The notes beneath the pieces were generated by a model, which saw only the letters and a program-made list of their open reading frames with translations, did no database searches and had not been told where the DNA came from. This document shows positions 15,401 through 22,501 of a stretch of 64,000 nucleotides of DNA, one piece after another. The translations under genes and the position numbers were made by a program. This DNA comes from Dryomyza anilis (Eukaryota > Arthropoda > Insecta > Diptera > Dryomyzidae): positions 21,643,989-21,707,988 of the forward strand of contig OX638132.1 of assembly GCA_951804985.1 (NCBI GenBank), read 5' to 3'. Numbering within the stretch: position 1 is the first letter of the stretch; each line of letters begins with the position of its first letter.

Positions 15401-16876
15401 AATATATATAACATATATTATGTTTAAATAAATAAGTGTTTGGCTTGAAACTTTTTCTTATTATAAAAAATAATTAAGGCGTTGTGAATCAAAAATGTCT
15501 AAGTCCATTTATGTCATTATGAGAAAAACACGAAAACCATGCATGAAGCAAATGGTAATTTAAAGTGTTTAATTTCAAATAGAATTCCATAAATAATCAT
15601 ATTTAATTAAATTTAGCTAGTTTCGATTCGCAAATATGAATTTAACAGTGAATCGATATATCTAAAAAATACATCGATGTATCGAATAGATTCTGAGGCT
15701 TATATTGCATCGGAAAACATCGATGTATCGAAGCAATATATCGAGTGTTTTTAAACCATCGATGTATCTTGGACATCCCTATTATGTATGGAGCAAACTA
15801 ATTCTCAAGTGACGGAAACAATATATTTTAACGTTATAAAATTTAATAATATCGAGATAAAGTAAAGAATAGATTTTCTCAGAAATCCCATCAATTATAC
15901 ACTAAAAAAAAACAATTTACAAATTTCAAGTAAATTTTGGAATGATTCCCTAAATATATTATATTAAATCAATGACTTTTTTCTTTTAATCGACGAAAAT
16001 TATCATCAATTCAACAATTTTTTCCTCATAAAAGAAATTTGAGTTTACGTGAAGGAATAATTGCATACACCGAAAAAAATAATCAACGTAAATATAGCAA
16101 CCGACATTAATTGCATTCATTAATCAATCCAGCAATGAAATTCACTAATTTAATGAAAACATTAGCTATTCTTCGTTAATTCAGCAATTCCATTTGCTAA
16201 TATGAATATTTGTACGTCAATGCAGCAAATAATTTAATCAGCGCAGTTTCAGCAAATTTAATTGCTGAAACTGCGCCAAATGAATTAACGATGAATAGCG
16301 AATGTTTTCTTTAAATTAGTGAATTTCATTGCTGGATTGATTAATGAATACAATTAATGTCGGTTGCTATATTTACGTCGATAATTTTTGTCTATGTATG
16401 GTGCCATTTTACTTCAATTGAGTAAAAGAATGTCGGTGTGTATTGGATTTGTAGTCTCCGCCATTTTTTAATGAAAACTATTTAATATATTTTTGAGAAT
16501 TTTTAGTATATTATTTAATTTCAGATATATTTTTGGTAATGAGAACAAGCAGCGTCACACTGAAAATTTAAATCAATATAAGCAAAAATCCTGTTGAATT
16601 ATGTAGTAGTAACTTAGACATGTTTTACTATGATACTGGATTCCCATCTATTTCCCTATCTATCGCATTAAATGCCCAACCCTTTGGAATCCTTAGGAAA
16701 ACGTAACGTCGCTAAAATTAAATTTCACCAAACATCTTGAAGCCCCACCGCTATTCAAGCAAAATACCCCAAGCCCAATCATATATTATTTTTTTTTATA
16801 TAATTATGCTACCCCTACTAATGACAGAACAACAATTGCAGGGGATGATCGGTCGAGGTGGTAATGTTGGTATGCA

Positions 16877-16911
<35 letters not shown>

Positions 16912-17573
16912 AACAACAACTATATGGTCAGCAACAGGGGCAAATAGGTCAGCAGCAGATGGGTATGGGACAACAGCAACAGCTGGGGCAAATGGGTGCT
17001 ATGGGACAACAGCAGCAACAACAACAACAGCAGCAGCAACAAATGGGTCAAATGGGTCAAATGGGCATGATGGGTCAACAACCACAACAAATGGGACAAA
17101 TGGGCCAACAGCAGCAGCAGCAACAGCAACAGCCGCCCCCTGTGACGCAAGCCTCTGGCGGATTATTCTCCGGAGCTACTAGTTTACTGTCTGGTGCTAC
17201 TTCGGCTGCCACCGGTGGTTTATTTGGTTCGAAGCAACCGCCAAAAACCGATCCAATGCAACCACTAGGCGGTGCGCAGCCAACGCAGCAACAAGCAACC
17301 GGTTTTGGAGGGTTATTCGGTGGAGGGCAACAACAGCAGCAACAACAACAGCCGGGCATGCAGCAGCAACAACCCGGTATGCAACAACAACCCGGTATGC
17401 CCGGTCAACAACAAATGCCACCACAGGGGCAACAGCCGCCGCCGCAGGGTCAGGGCCCGGGCTCTGGACTGCTGGGCGGTCTCAAAGGTATCGCAGCCGC
17501 GGCACCTGGTGGTGATGTCCTCTCGAAAGGCAAAGATCTCTTTGGCAAATTCGGTTTCGGTTTTGGCAAATAA
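125..17573 (+). CDS. Rbp: Rim-binding protein (RBP), 3' part of gene, spliced, 5' end outside window
   Basis: This is the C-terminal part of a presynaptic active-zone scaffold. In flies RBP uses its SH3 domains to bind Cacophony calcium channels and RIM, which clusters channels at release sites. The exons I assign are 125-448, 549-849, 9152-9219 and 16842-17573. They join in one open frame of 475 codons including the stop. The sequence shows the end of one SH3 domain (VYGDKDSDGFYWGEL, then GYVPHNMV). A Gly/Pro-rich linker follows, then a complete SH3 domain from ALYDYDPQELS to GLVPSNFL that is split by a 100-bp intron. The rest is a low-complexity tail with long glutamine tracts, ending in LFGKFGFGFGK. 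Two introns of about 8 kb each hold the transposons listed here. The upstream SH3 and fibronectin III parts lie before position 1. The family call is firm. The assignment of the last two exons rests on phase and on recalled similarity to fly RBP. Confidence 0.92.
549..849 (+). CDS. Rbp: Rbp exon: rest of the last SH3 domain
   Basis: The acceptor is CTGCAG ending at 548 and the donor is GTAAGT at 850. The exon begins VELSFKTGEIILVYGEMDE and continues FFMGELDGVRGLVPSNFL, which completes the SH3 begun in the exon before. An Arg/Gly/Pro-rich stretch follows, with RGQGPGARGPPPPP. It ends at phase 1, which the exons at 8977 and 9152 can both accept. Confidence 0.92.
850..1643 (+). other. Rbp intron, AT-rich, no feature seen
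   Basis: This stretch is T- and A-rich with short GTTGTT runs near 1260-1310. I see no gene, RNA or repeat family in it. Confidence 0.6.
1644..1861 (+). mobile_element. tRNA-derived SINE, copy 1
   Basis: The head is tRNA-like: GTAACTCAGAGGCTAGTTCG resembles a pol III A box region, and GGTTCCATGTTCAACTC resembles a B box. A body follows with GTTCTATACCACGCTACCTC and GGCATTAAACTGTAGGTTCC, then a tail CGCCAAATTATTATTATT. The same body and tail recur at 10606-10913, and parts recur on the - strand at 58105-58246 and 57766-57800, so it is a dispersed family. It lies in the Rbp intron just 3' of the LINE end. Confidence 0.65.
1927..4500 (-). mobile_element. degenerate RTE-like non-LTR retrotransposon (LINE) in Rbp intron
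   Basis: Read on the - strand, broken frames give first an AP endonuclease (CTWNVQTLYREGA near 4190, then PRHDIQIVIGDYNAKVG and NQIDHVVIDGRH around 3560-3820). The reverse transcriptase follows, with a YKAAFDS palm motif near 2950, RQGDSLSCDFFNLIMEKIV near 2830 and the catalytic GYADDIDI near 2720. The RTE-like tail has ITLYKSLIMPVLLYG, LRWLGHVERM and RRRGRPNLRWSD around 2080-2370. The 3' end is a (TTAC)n run at 1927-1943 on the + strand, as expected of RTE-type tails. Frameshifts, gaps and a small duplication near 4016-4075 show it is dead. The clade call is by motif order and tail type. Confidence 0.85.
4501..5379 (+). other. Rbp intron, AT-rich, no feature seen
   Basis: It starts with a duplicated ACCATTCTGAACCCC at the 5' border of the LINE and is then plain AT-rich sequence. 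The short open frames at 4648-4866 and 5204-5401 are of biased composition and resemble nothing I know. Confidence 0.6.
5380..6897. mobile_element. large foldback element, about 1.5 kb, with another element nested at its centre
   Basis: The ends are inverted: GGGTATTCCATTTGAAATC at 5381 against GATTTAAAATGGAATAGCCC at 6878-6897. The inverted similarity continues inwards. GGTATCATTTGAGAG (left) pairs with a TTTAAATGATACC segment (right, near 6650). TATCCAAAGGTTAAATG pairs with TAACCTTTGGATACAC. The left arm also holds a second, diverged copy of its own inner part near 5700-5890. No transposase frame is present. The centre (5896-6283) is a separate TIR element. Confidence 0.75.
5896..6283. mobile_element. 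TIR element with TACCCAGT ends, copy 1, inside the foldback
   Basis: It begins TACCCAGTCTGACATG and ends CATACTGGGTA. The inside is rich in TCGATATCG-like steps (GAGAAAACTCCGACAGAACG, TTTGACGCTC). The same interior and ends recur at 20884-21525 and in pieces at 22145-22501. It has no coding capacity. Confidence 0.7.
6898..7431 (+). other. Rbp intron, AT-rich, no feature seen
   Basis: I recognise no gene or repeat here. Confidence 0.5.
7432..8292. mobile_element. foldback element with long imperfect arms
   Basis: GATTGAGGGCGGATCG at 7449-7464 is matched in inverted orientation by CGATCCGCCTCAAT at 8269-8282. The pairing continues inward for more than 100 bp. AATGTTCTGTGATCGCG and CAGATGAAGTTAAAAAAAC on the left face GTTTTTTTTAACTTCATCTG and CGAGCACAGGACATT on the right. 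No open frame is present. The ends are approximate. Confidence 0.65.
8293..8976 (+). other. Rbp intron upstream of the possible cassette exon
   Basis: AT-rich, with no feature until the pyrimidine tract at 8954-8973 that precedes 8977. Confidence 0.5.
8977..9018 (+). CDS. Rbp: possible 42-nt cassette exon of Rbp
   Basis: A strong pyrimidine tract and TTTTTGCAG precede 8977. From phase 1 the frame reads IPSEILEQLIATKK with no stop. It ends at phase 1 at 9018, so the exon can be included or skipped without changing the frame (14 codons). If it is included, the next exon begins with Asp-Ala-Arg instead of Asn-Ala-Arg. The donor (AAAAAAG then GTTTTG) is weak, which would suit an alternative exon but also lowers confidence. 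This is inference from splice signals and phase only. Confidence 0.35.
9152..9219 (+). CDS. Rbp: Rbp short exon between the SH3 domain and the Gln-rich tail
   Basis: The acceptor is TGCTATAG ending at 9151 and the donor is GTAAAT at 9220. Entered at phase 1, the 68-nt exon reads (N)ARPASPTLLDNTGHPAPDH and ends QTQ at phase 0, matching the start of the 16842 exon. The Ser/Thr/Pro character and balanced base composition stand out from the AT-rich intron around it. I recall a closely similar segment in fly RBP but cannot align it here. Confidence 0.8.
9220..10267 (+). other. Rbp intron, AT-rich
   Basis: There is no gene. A decayed stretch near 9945-10150 (CTCAGAAAAAATGTAAC, then scattered ATTAATAG) looks like a worn copy of the ACACCCAGAAAAA MITE family that follows. 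Confidence 0.45.
10268..10495. mobile_element. MITE, TACACCCAGAAAAA family, copy 1 (diverged)
   Basis: The ends are inverted: ACACTCAGAAAAAATCC and TATTTTTTCTGAGTCT. The interior GGTCAATAGGACAGTTATTG and the inverted half with TATCATATTGACTAATTTTA make the whole element palindromic. Better preserved copies lie at 10967, 21030 and 25547. Confidence 0.7.
10606..10913 (+). mobile_element. tRNA-derived SINE, copy 2
   Basis: It has a decayed tRNA-like head (GTTATTGCGTTGGACTACG, CCCAGATTCGATCACC as B box). A body follows with TTTTTCTATGCGACGCTACC and GGCATTAAACAGTAGGTCC, and a tail GTAGCGCCAAACTATTATAT. It matches copy 1 at 1644-1861 through body and tail but is longer in the middle. Confidence 0.65.
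10967..11191. mobile_element. MITE, TACACCCAGAAAAA family, copy 2
   Basis: It has near-perfect ends TTACACCCAG and CTGGGTGTAA, and the interior ATTAAAATTGATCAATAGGAC that defines the family. It is about 225 bp, palindromic and non-coding. It sits 54 bp after SINE copy 2. Confidence 0.8.
11192..11659 (+). other. Rbp intron, no feature seen
   Basis: AT-rich sequence between two MITEs. I recognise no gene or repeat family. Confidence 0.5.
11660..12043. mobile_element. foldback MITE, TACACAGAAAAA family, copy 1
   Basis: AACGTAAATATAGCAATCG near 11680 is mirrored by GGTTGCTATATTTACG near 12004-12020. CAATCCAGCAATGAAATTCA near 11720 is mirrored by TGAATTTCATTGCTGGATTG near 11970. The central GCAGTTTTAGCAAATATAAT / ATTGCTGAAACTGCG forms the hairpin tip. 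The right end is TTTTTTCTGTGTA. Other copies lie at 16067 and 18503. Confidence 0.8.
12044..13576 (+). other. Rbp intron, extremely AT-rich, no gene
   Basis: It includes AT dinucleotide runs near 12415-12430 and 12655-12670. The open frames at 11997-12233 and 13419-13613 are composition-driven and resemble nothing I know. Confidence 0.5.
13577..14280 (+). repeat. tandem duplication, about 322-bp unit
   Basis: The first unit starts near AAAGTTATCCTTCGTTTGC (13580) and the second near AAAGTTATCGTTCGTTTGC (13902). Both go on to TTATATAAAATAATGG, CGTCAGCTGA, TCCATACAAAATTGAT and TTTTCTTAAAATCTATTCGA in the same order. The copies differ by scattered substitutions and indels. Non-coding. Confidence 0.75.
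14470..15085 (+). repeat. GATTAATC-rich tandem repeat, about 187-bp unit
   Basis: CAACAACATTTGAATATTTTT occurs at 14593 and again at 14780, each followed by TTGATTTAA, GTGAAAATTTATTTT-like text and AAAGTATTTTAAATTATTT, then GACGCAGAAGTTT / AACGCAGAAGTTT. Flanks and spacers are dense in GATTAATC and TTAATCA, a palindrome-rich motif. No frame is present. Confidence 0.75.
15235..15785 (+). repeat. ATCGATGTATCG-rich element, about 550 bp
   Basis: Two clusters of ATCGATGTATCG and CGATGTATCGAA steps (15245-15345 and 15650-15775) face each other around a plain AT-rich centre. The borders GGATGTACATCTG and CTTGGACATCCC are loosely inverted. A related cluster lies in the element at 59093-59443. It is likely a decayed TIR element. 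Confidence 0.5.
16067..16400. mobile_element. foldback MITE, TACACAGAAAAA family, copy 2
   Basis: It has the same palindromic text as copy 1: AACGTAAATATAGCAACCG at 16085 mirrors CGGTTGCTATATTTACG at 16361. CCAGCAATGAAATTCACTAA mirrors TTAGTGAATTTCATTGCTGG. The tip is GCGCAGTTTCAGC / GCTGAAACTGCGC. The left end reads ACACCGAAAAAAATAAT and the right ATAATTTTTGTCTATG. This is the most symmetric of the three copies. Confidence 0.85.
16401..16841 (+). other. end of the last Rbp intron
   Basis: No repeat family is recognised. The stretch ends in ACAACAATTGCAG, the acceptor of the terminal Rbp exon, with a T-rich run at 16786-16801. Confidence 0.5.
16842..17573 (+). CDS. Rbp: Rbp terminal exon: glutamine-rich C-terminal tail
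   Basis: The acceptor is AATTGCAG ending at 16841. The frame starts GMIGRGGNVGM and runs 243 codons to TAA at 17571-17573. It has at least five CAG/CAA glutamine tracts split by MGQMGQ-type spacers. Two hydrophobic low-complexity segments follow (GGLFSGATSLLSGATSAATG and GLLGGLKGIAAAAPGGD), and the end is SKGKDLFGKFGFGFGK. The open frame extends upstream to 16737, but that part is AT-rich intron with a pyrimidine tract. The mix of CAG and CAA codons is typical of insect polyQ and should make the tract less prone to slippage. Confidence 0.85.
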
Positions 17574-17850
17574 CCCCGGTCATTTCGTAGGACATTTCAA
17601 ATATTTTCCCCAATGTTTTTCCCTCTACTATTCTTATTATTATTATCATCATCATTTCTACAACTGTTTTTCGTTCGTATTCGCGATGTTGATGATAAAC
17701 TGATAGAGCTGATATTTTTTATTAATCAAATTGATAGAAATATTATAAAAAATATGTTTATGATAAACAATGCTCTCGTCACGGAGAAGCATTACTAAAA
17801 ATTGTTATTAAATTGAATAAAAAATATTATAAAATATATAAAAAAAAAAC
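17574..17850 (+). other. Rbp: Rbp 3' UTR with probable poly(A) signal
   Basis: This is AT-rich non-coding sequence after the Rbp stop. An AATAAA at 17816-17821 is the first convincing poly(A) signal. Further A-rich blocks downstream mean that longer 3' ends are possible. Confidence 0.5.
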
Positions 17851-18245
17851 ACTGAAAATGAAATTGATATGAGTTGAGATGCGATGCAATAATAATTAAC
17901 GACTTTATTATTAATTATATTTATTAAATAAAAAAAAACAAAAAAAAAAACAAACAAAAAAATAATAAAAATTGCGAGCGATGCAAATTATGATTAATTT
18001 AAAATTAATATAAAAATACTAAATATAAATATATTTACAAATTATTTGTTACGCACATTGTTAAATTTGCTACTGTTGCTGACCAGTTTATAAATATATA
18101 TAAAAAAAATAATATAAAATACTATAAATGAAAAGACAGAGAGACATACAACCATTTAAATTAATGAACATTTAAATATTATTATTACTATTATAATTAT
18201 TATAATTGCAAAAATTAACAAAAATGAAAATTATACATAAATACA

Positions 18246-18283
<38 letters not shown>

Positions 18284-18502
18284 CATTATACATATTTAAA
18301 TTTATCAAATGAAAAACAAAAAAAAAAAGAAACACTATAATAAAAACATACATATGATAACTTCTACATGAATTAAAAAAAAAATCAAGTCTTACAAAAC
18401 ACTACTAAATTTTAATTTCTATACCGAGTTCAAAAACTTATTTAGGTTCAGATTCCAATTTCTTAATAACCCGCTTCGCCCTATCTAAGTTGAAATTTTT
18501 CC
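17851..18502 (+). other. intergenic, AT-rich, with an (AT)n microsatellite
   Basis: An uninterrupted AT dinucleotide run lies at about 18249-18277. There are many A8-A10 tracts near 17930-17960. No gene is seen. Confidence 0.6.
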
Positions 18503-18828
18503 TACACAGAAAAAATAATCGATCCAGCAATAAAATTTACTAATTTAATGAAAACATTTGCTATTCTTAGTTAAATCAGCTATTACGTTTGCTAATATGA
18601 ATATTTGTACGTCAATGCAGCAAATTAATTAGTCGGCGCAATTTAGCAAAGATGCTGACTAAATTATTTGCAGCATTGACGTACAAATATTCATATTAGC
18701 GAACGGAACTGCTGATTTAACGAAGAATAGGAAATGTTTTCTTTAAATTACAAATTCATTGCTGGATTAATTAATGAATGCAATTAATATCTGTTGCTAT
18801 ATTTACATCGATTATTTTTTCTGTGTAT
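18503..18828. mobile_element. foldback MITE, TACACAGAAAAA family, copy 3
   Basis: It has perfect inverted ends TACACAGAAAAAATAATCG and CGATTATTTTTTCTGTGTA. The outer part of the left arm (the AACGTAAATATAGCAA segment) is missing, while its partner TTGCTATATTTACATCG on the right is kept. The tip ATGCAGCAAATTAATTAGTC / GACTAAATTATTTGCAGCAT is present. Confidence 0.85.
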
Positions 18829-20024
18829 AAGGAATGACATAATTATGGCCAGACATGATCATGGCCAGTGTACTTAGTAGAAAGTGTACATGATCAGGTC
18901 TTCCGTAAAATTTTTTGAGAGCATTTTGTACGTTTGTTGTATTTCTTCAGTAACCAATTCAAAATGATGCATATTCCACAATAATTCTAAACATTATGGT
19001 ATTTTCAATTTTATTCAAGCACGAAAAAGTTTACTACTTTTTTTCTACAAATCGAACGTTCGAGAGCAGGGCCGTTAGCAAAATAACGTAAAAAAATACT
19101 TTTGTACGGGTCAAATTTACGTTTAGCTACTTTTGCTGATACAAATGGAAACATATACTTAATAGGGCTCATAAAATGATTTTGATCTGTATTTAAATGT
19201 TTGTACATTATCCCATTAGACTCGATACAAATCTTTTATAAGTAAAAAGAAAATGCAAAACCTCATCGCAAGCATTTTGTATACTAGAATTGTACTGTTG
19301 TTTACTGCACTCGTTGCATTTTATACAGTTTCTACTGTTTATGTTTAGTTTTAACAAAACAACACACGTATTCTATAAAATCAAGCCGTGCACATGTGCA
19401 AACGAGTACAGTGCAATATTCGTTTTGTCTCTTGATTGTATTGTAATATATTTTCTTTCAATTACATGAGTAGGTCAAGCAGTGTGCACTGAAGTAGTGT
19501 GCACTACTCTAAGTTATGAAACGAGTGCATTTATGCAGATGCTGATATAAACAATACCATTAAACTGTGAATGTGGTAATTCTTTTTCCCGTAGGGCTGT
19601 TCTTGTATTTAAACATATAAATGTCTTATTTCATTTTTTTTATTGTCAACGTACAAAAGTTATTTTTTACTATTATAGGATAATTTGCTAGATTTAAATA
19701 TTGCAGATTATATGTTCTAAAGAACCTTATCAAGAATATTTTGTCCACGTAGGTAGACTTGTTACAATCAATAATTTTACTGATTTTGGTTTAAAAAAAT
19801 AAATTACCATGGGAAAATACGGGAGAAATATTAAATATGATAGTACTAAATGTTTCTTAATTCATACAACAATATTGAGTACATATTAAATTATATAAAA
19901 TGTCTTAATGTAAAAATTTTTAAATACACATTTTGTACCTACGCTTTTATAATTTTATCTAAATTACTATTCATGATAAGTTCTGTTAGTCAGACACTTA
20001 GCGTATTTACAGTTTCATGGTATT
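18829..20024 (+). other. intergenic, no gene recognised
   Basis: AT-rich. Short open frames at 19011-19208 (-) and 19850-20041 (+) look random. TGTGCACT / AGTGTGCACT near 19490-19506 is a small local repeat only. Confidence 0.5.
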
Positions 20025-20322
20025 GGTATTTTGGCAATTGAACTGTGAGCACCACTTTTCTGCTTGTTAAAATATGTCATCATATAAATTCAGATGATTC
20101 TTATAAAATTAAGATTTTTTGAAATTATCATAAATATTCCTCGATTCGAAAAGAAAAACAAATAAATTAACATTTTATGTGCACTATTTTTCAATTTTTT
20201 TTTCATTTCACAAAATACGACACCAAAAAACATACCTTAGGGCTACTCTCAAATACAACACTTATGGTATTTCACTTTTATAAGGGATGCCAACAATTTG
20301 ACGTTTCTACATGGTACGAATA
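20025..20322. repeat. dispersed repeat shared (inverted) with 47660-47890
   Basis: GGTATTTCACTTTTATAAGGGATGC, TACGACACCAAAAAACAT, AATTATCATAAATATTCCTCGA and TGAACTGTGAGCA occur here. The same order in reverse complement is found at 47660-47890 (for example TCGAGGAATATTTATGATAAT and TGGTGTCGTATT). The element is non-coding. Confidence 0.6.
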
Positions 20323-20883
20323 CTATACTAAAATACAATGAACTGTGAATACGCTAACTGTTCTATATAAAGTTTAACTGTCAACAGAAATTCTGCACAT
20401 TGTATATTTCTTGATTAGTTTTACCTAAAATGTTGAAATCATTTGTTAAATCATTTTAACAGATTTATATTTATAATTTAATAACGGAGGCCATTAACTT
20501 TTAAAAAAATAATGGTTTGACTTACAATAAAATTGTTTTGTACCACCGACTAATGAAGCAATCAGCAATATTAGCCAAACAACTAGTTAAATAAGTAAAA
20601 AAAAAATGTGTCATATATAGTTTGTTCTAGACTAGTATTTAGTTAGTAAATTTCAACTAATCTAGAGCAATTTTTAAGCGAGATTTGAATAAATTTCGTT
20701 TTATAAATTTAAATAAACTTGAATGTATTATTTAAAACAGGGATTGAAACTCAAACGAAGAAATGTTTCTTAATTCATTTTATTCTTTTCGATTTTAAGT
20801 TGTATAATGATTTTAAAACGTAGACTGTTTCCAAATTAGAATTTAAATTTAACATTATTTTATTCAAACAGGAAACTATTATC

Positions 20884-21525
20884 TCCCAGTCTGACATTTA
20901 TCGGAGATATTCCAAACAATTATAATCTCGTAGCTTTATCGTATGCCATTCGTTTCGAAATCGTTACTAGATCAATGCGAGAAAAAGGAGATATCACATG
21001 ATATTGAACCTACATGGCATACCTATAGGTACACCCAGAAAAAAATTCCTTCAAATCCCATTAAAATTGGTCAATAGGACAAATGTTGATTTAATAGTAT
21101 ACAAAAAATAAAAATTTTCATATAAACTCAATGTCAATGTCATGGTATTTTCTAGTATTTAATGGTATTTTCCGATTAAAATAATAATTTATCATATTGA
21201 ATATTTTTAATAGTAAAAAACTATTATTTATATAGTATTTTTTTTTTTTGGGTGTAGATATCGATGCGTTTTGTCGGAGTTTTCTCGGTACGAGAATTTT
21301 TTTGAAATCGGAACGATATCGATGAAAAAAAATGATCAAAGTTCGATATTGCTTCGAAAAATATTACGTTATCGATTTGATAAATGTTTAAATATCGTAT
21401 CTGTTCAAAAAATTTCAATGTACGAACATTTGTAAAAATTAGAATGGAGAAAGTAACAAAGATCGAACTTTTTTATCGAAGAAAGCTTCGAGGTATCGTA
21501 GGTCTCCGAGACATGGCAGACTGTG
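20884..21525. mobile_element. TIR element with CCCAGTCTGACAT ends, copy 2, split by a younger MITE
   Basis: TCCCAGTCTGACAT starts it and GACATGGCAGACTG ends it. The interior GAGTTTTCTCG, GATCAAAGTTCGA and GATCAATGCGAGA matches the element at 5896-6283 in reverse complement. The MITE at 21030-21256 interrupts it between ACCTATAGG and AGATATCGATGCG, which are continuous in copy 1. The interrupted element is therefore the older one. Confidence 0.7.
21030..21256. mobile_element. MITE, TACACCCAGAAAAA family, copy 3 (nested)
   Basis: TACACCCAGAAAAAAATTCC on the left and TTTTTTGGGTGTA on the right. The interior GGTCAATAGGACAAATG and TGGTATTTTCTAGTATTTAA is as in copies 2 and 4. It is inserted into the TIR element at 20884-21525. 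Confidence 0.8.
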
Positions 21526-22144
21526 ATGGTATACCGATGGTTTATATCGATGCGTTCGATGCGATAAATGTTTAAATATCGTATCTTGGCAATAAATTTA
21601 AATGTCGCCCGCTCCACGTCAAACCAGGCGCTTTTCAACAAAAAATGATTTTATGAGCTCCGATCTTTTTGAAATTTTACAGAAATATTTTATAAAAAAT
21701 ATTTGACACTTTTTTTTTTTTAAATATTGTTTTTTTCTGGCAGTTGTACCGCTTAATAAATTTAAAAATTACGTTGATATTCAACGTTTTGCATTTAGTT
21801 AAACTATTGTAGCACATGAACCATAAATTTATATAAAACAATTTGGTCTCATTTGAAAGAGAATACATTGATCTTTTTAATGGTTTAATCGTTTTTAAAA
21901 CGTCTAATACAAACATAATAAGAAATGATGGTCCGAAAATTATTAAACCGATTTTGGTGGTTCACTGAATGCAAAATGTAGAATTTCAACGAAATTTATT
22001 AATTTATTAAGAGTGTAGAACTACCAAAATATTTTTTTTTATAAAACATGAAACAAGTGAAAAATATTTTTCGACATAAAACAAGACTGCAAAGTTTCAT
22101 TGAAATCAGAAATAGTAAATCTCAAAAGTGACCGGTTGTATGGC

Positions 22145-22501
22145 CGATGTACGAGCAATTATAAAAATTAGAATCAATAAAGCAAAGAGTTCGAACTTTT
22201 TTCTCGAACTTATTCGATAAAAATTCAAGGCATCGAAGGTCTCCGAAACATGGCAGACTGGGTACTAACTTTTAAACTTTCTCGAACATTCAAATTTTAT
22301 GACAAGATACGACATCACATCGATATCGTAATACATTTCAATGTACCTCTCTTACCGAGAAAACTCCGACAGAACAAATCGAAATCAACACACATTGTGG
22401 TTCAAATTTGACGCTCGATATTGGGACAAAAGTATTCGATATACTTTAAATTAATGATCTTGTATTCCGTAGCGATATTGAAACGATGGCTTATTGGGCA
22501 A
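22145..22501. mobile_element. TIR element with CAGACTGGGTA ends, copy 3, rearranged
   Basis: The left piece ends GACATGGCAGACTGGGTA in its approximate form (ACATGGCAGACTGGGTA at 22249-22265). The right piece carries GAGAAAACTCCGACAGAAC and TTTGACGCTCGATAT and ends TTATTGGGCAA. Two half-elements of the 5896-6283 family are joined in an unusual order. Confidence 0.5.

Noticed and set aside
17075..17424. Cys-rich and Leu-rich frames opposite the Rbp terminal exon
   Set aside because: Shadows of the polyQ exon on the other strand.
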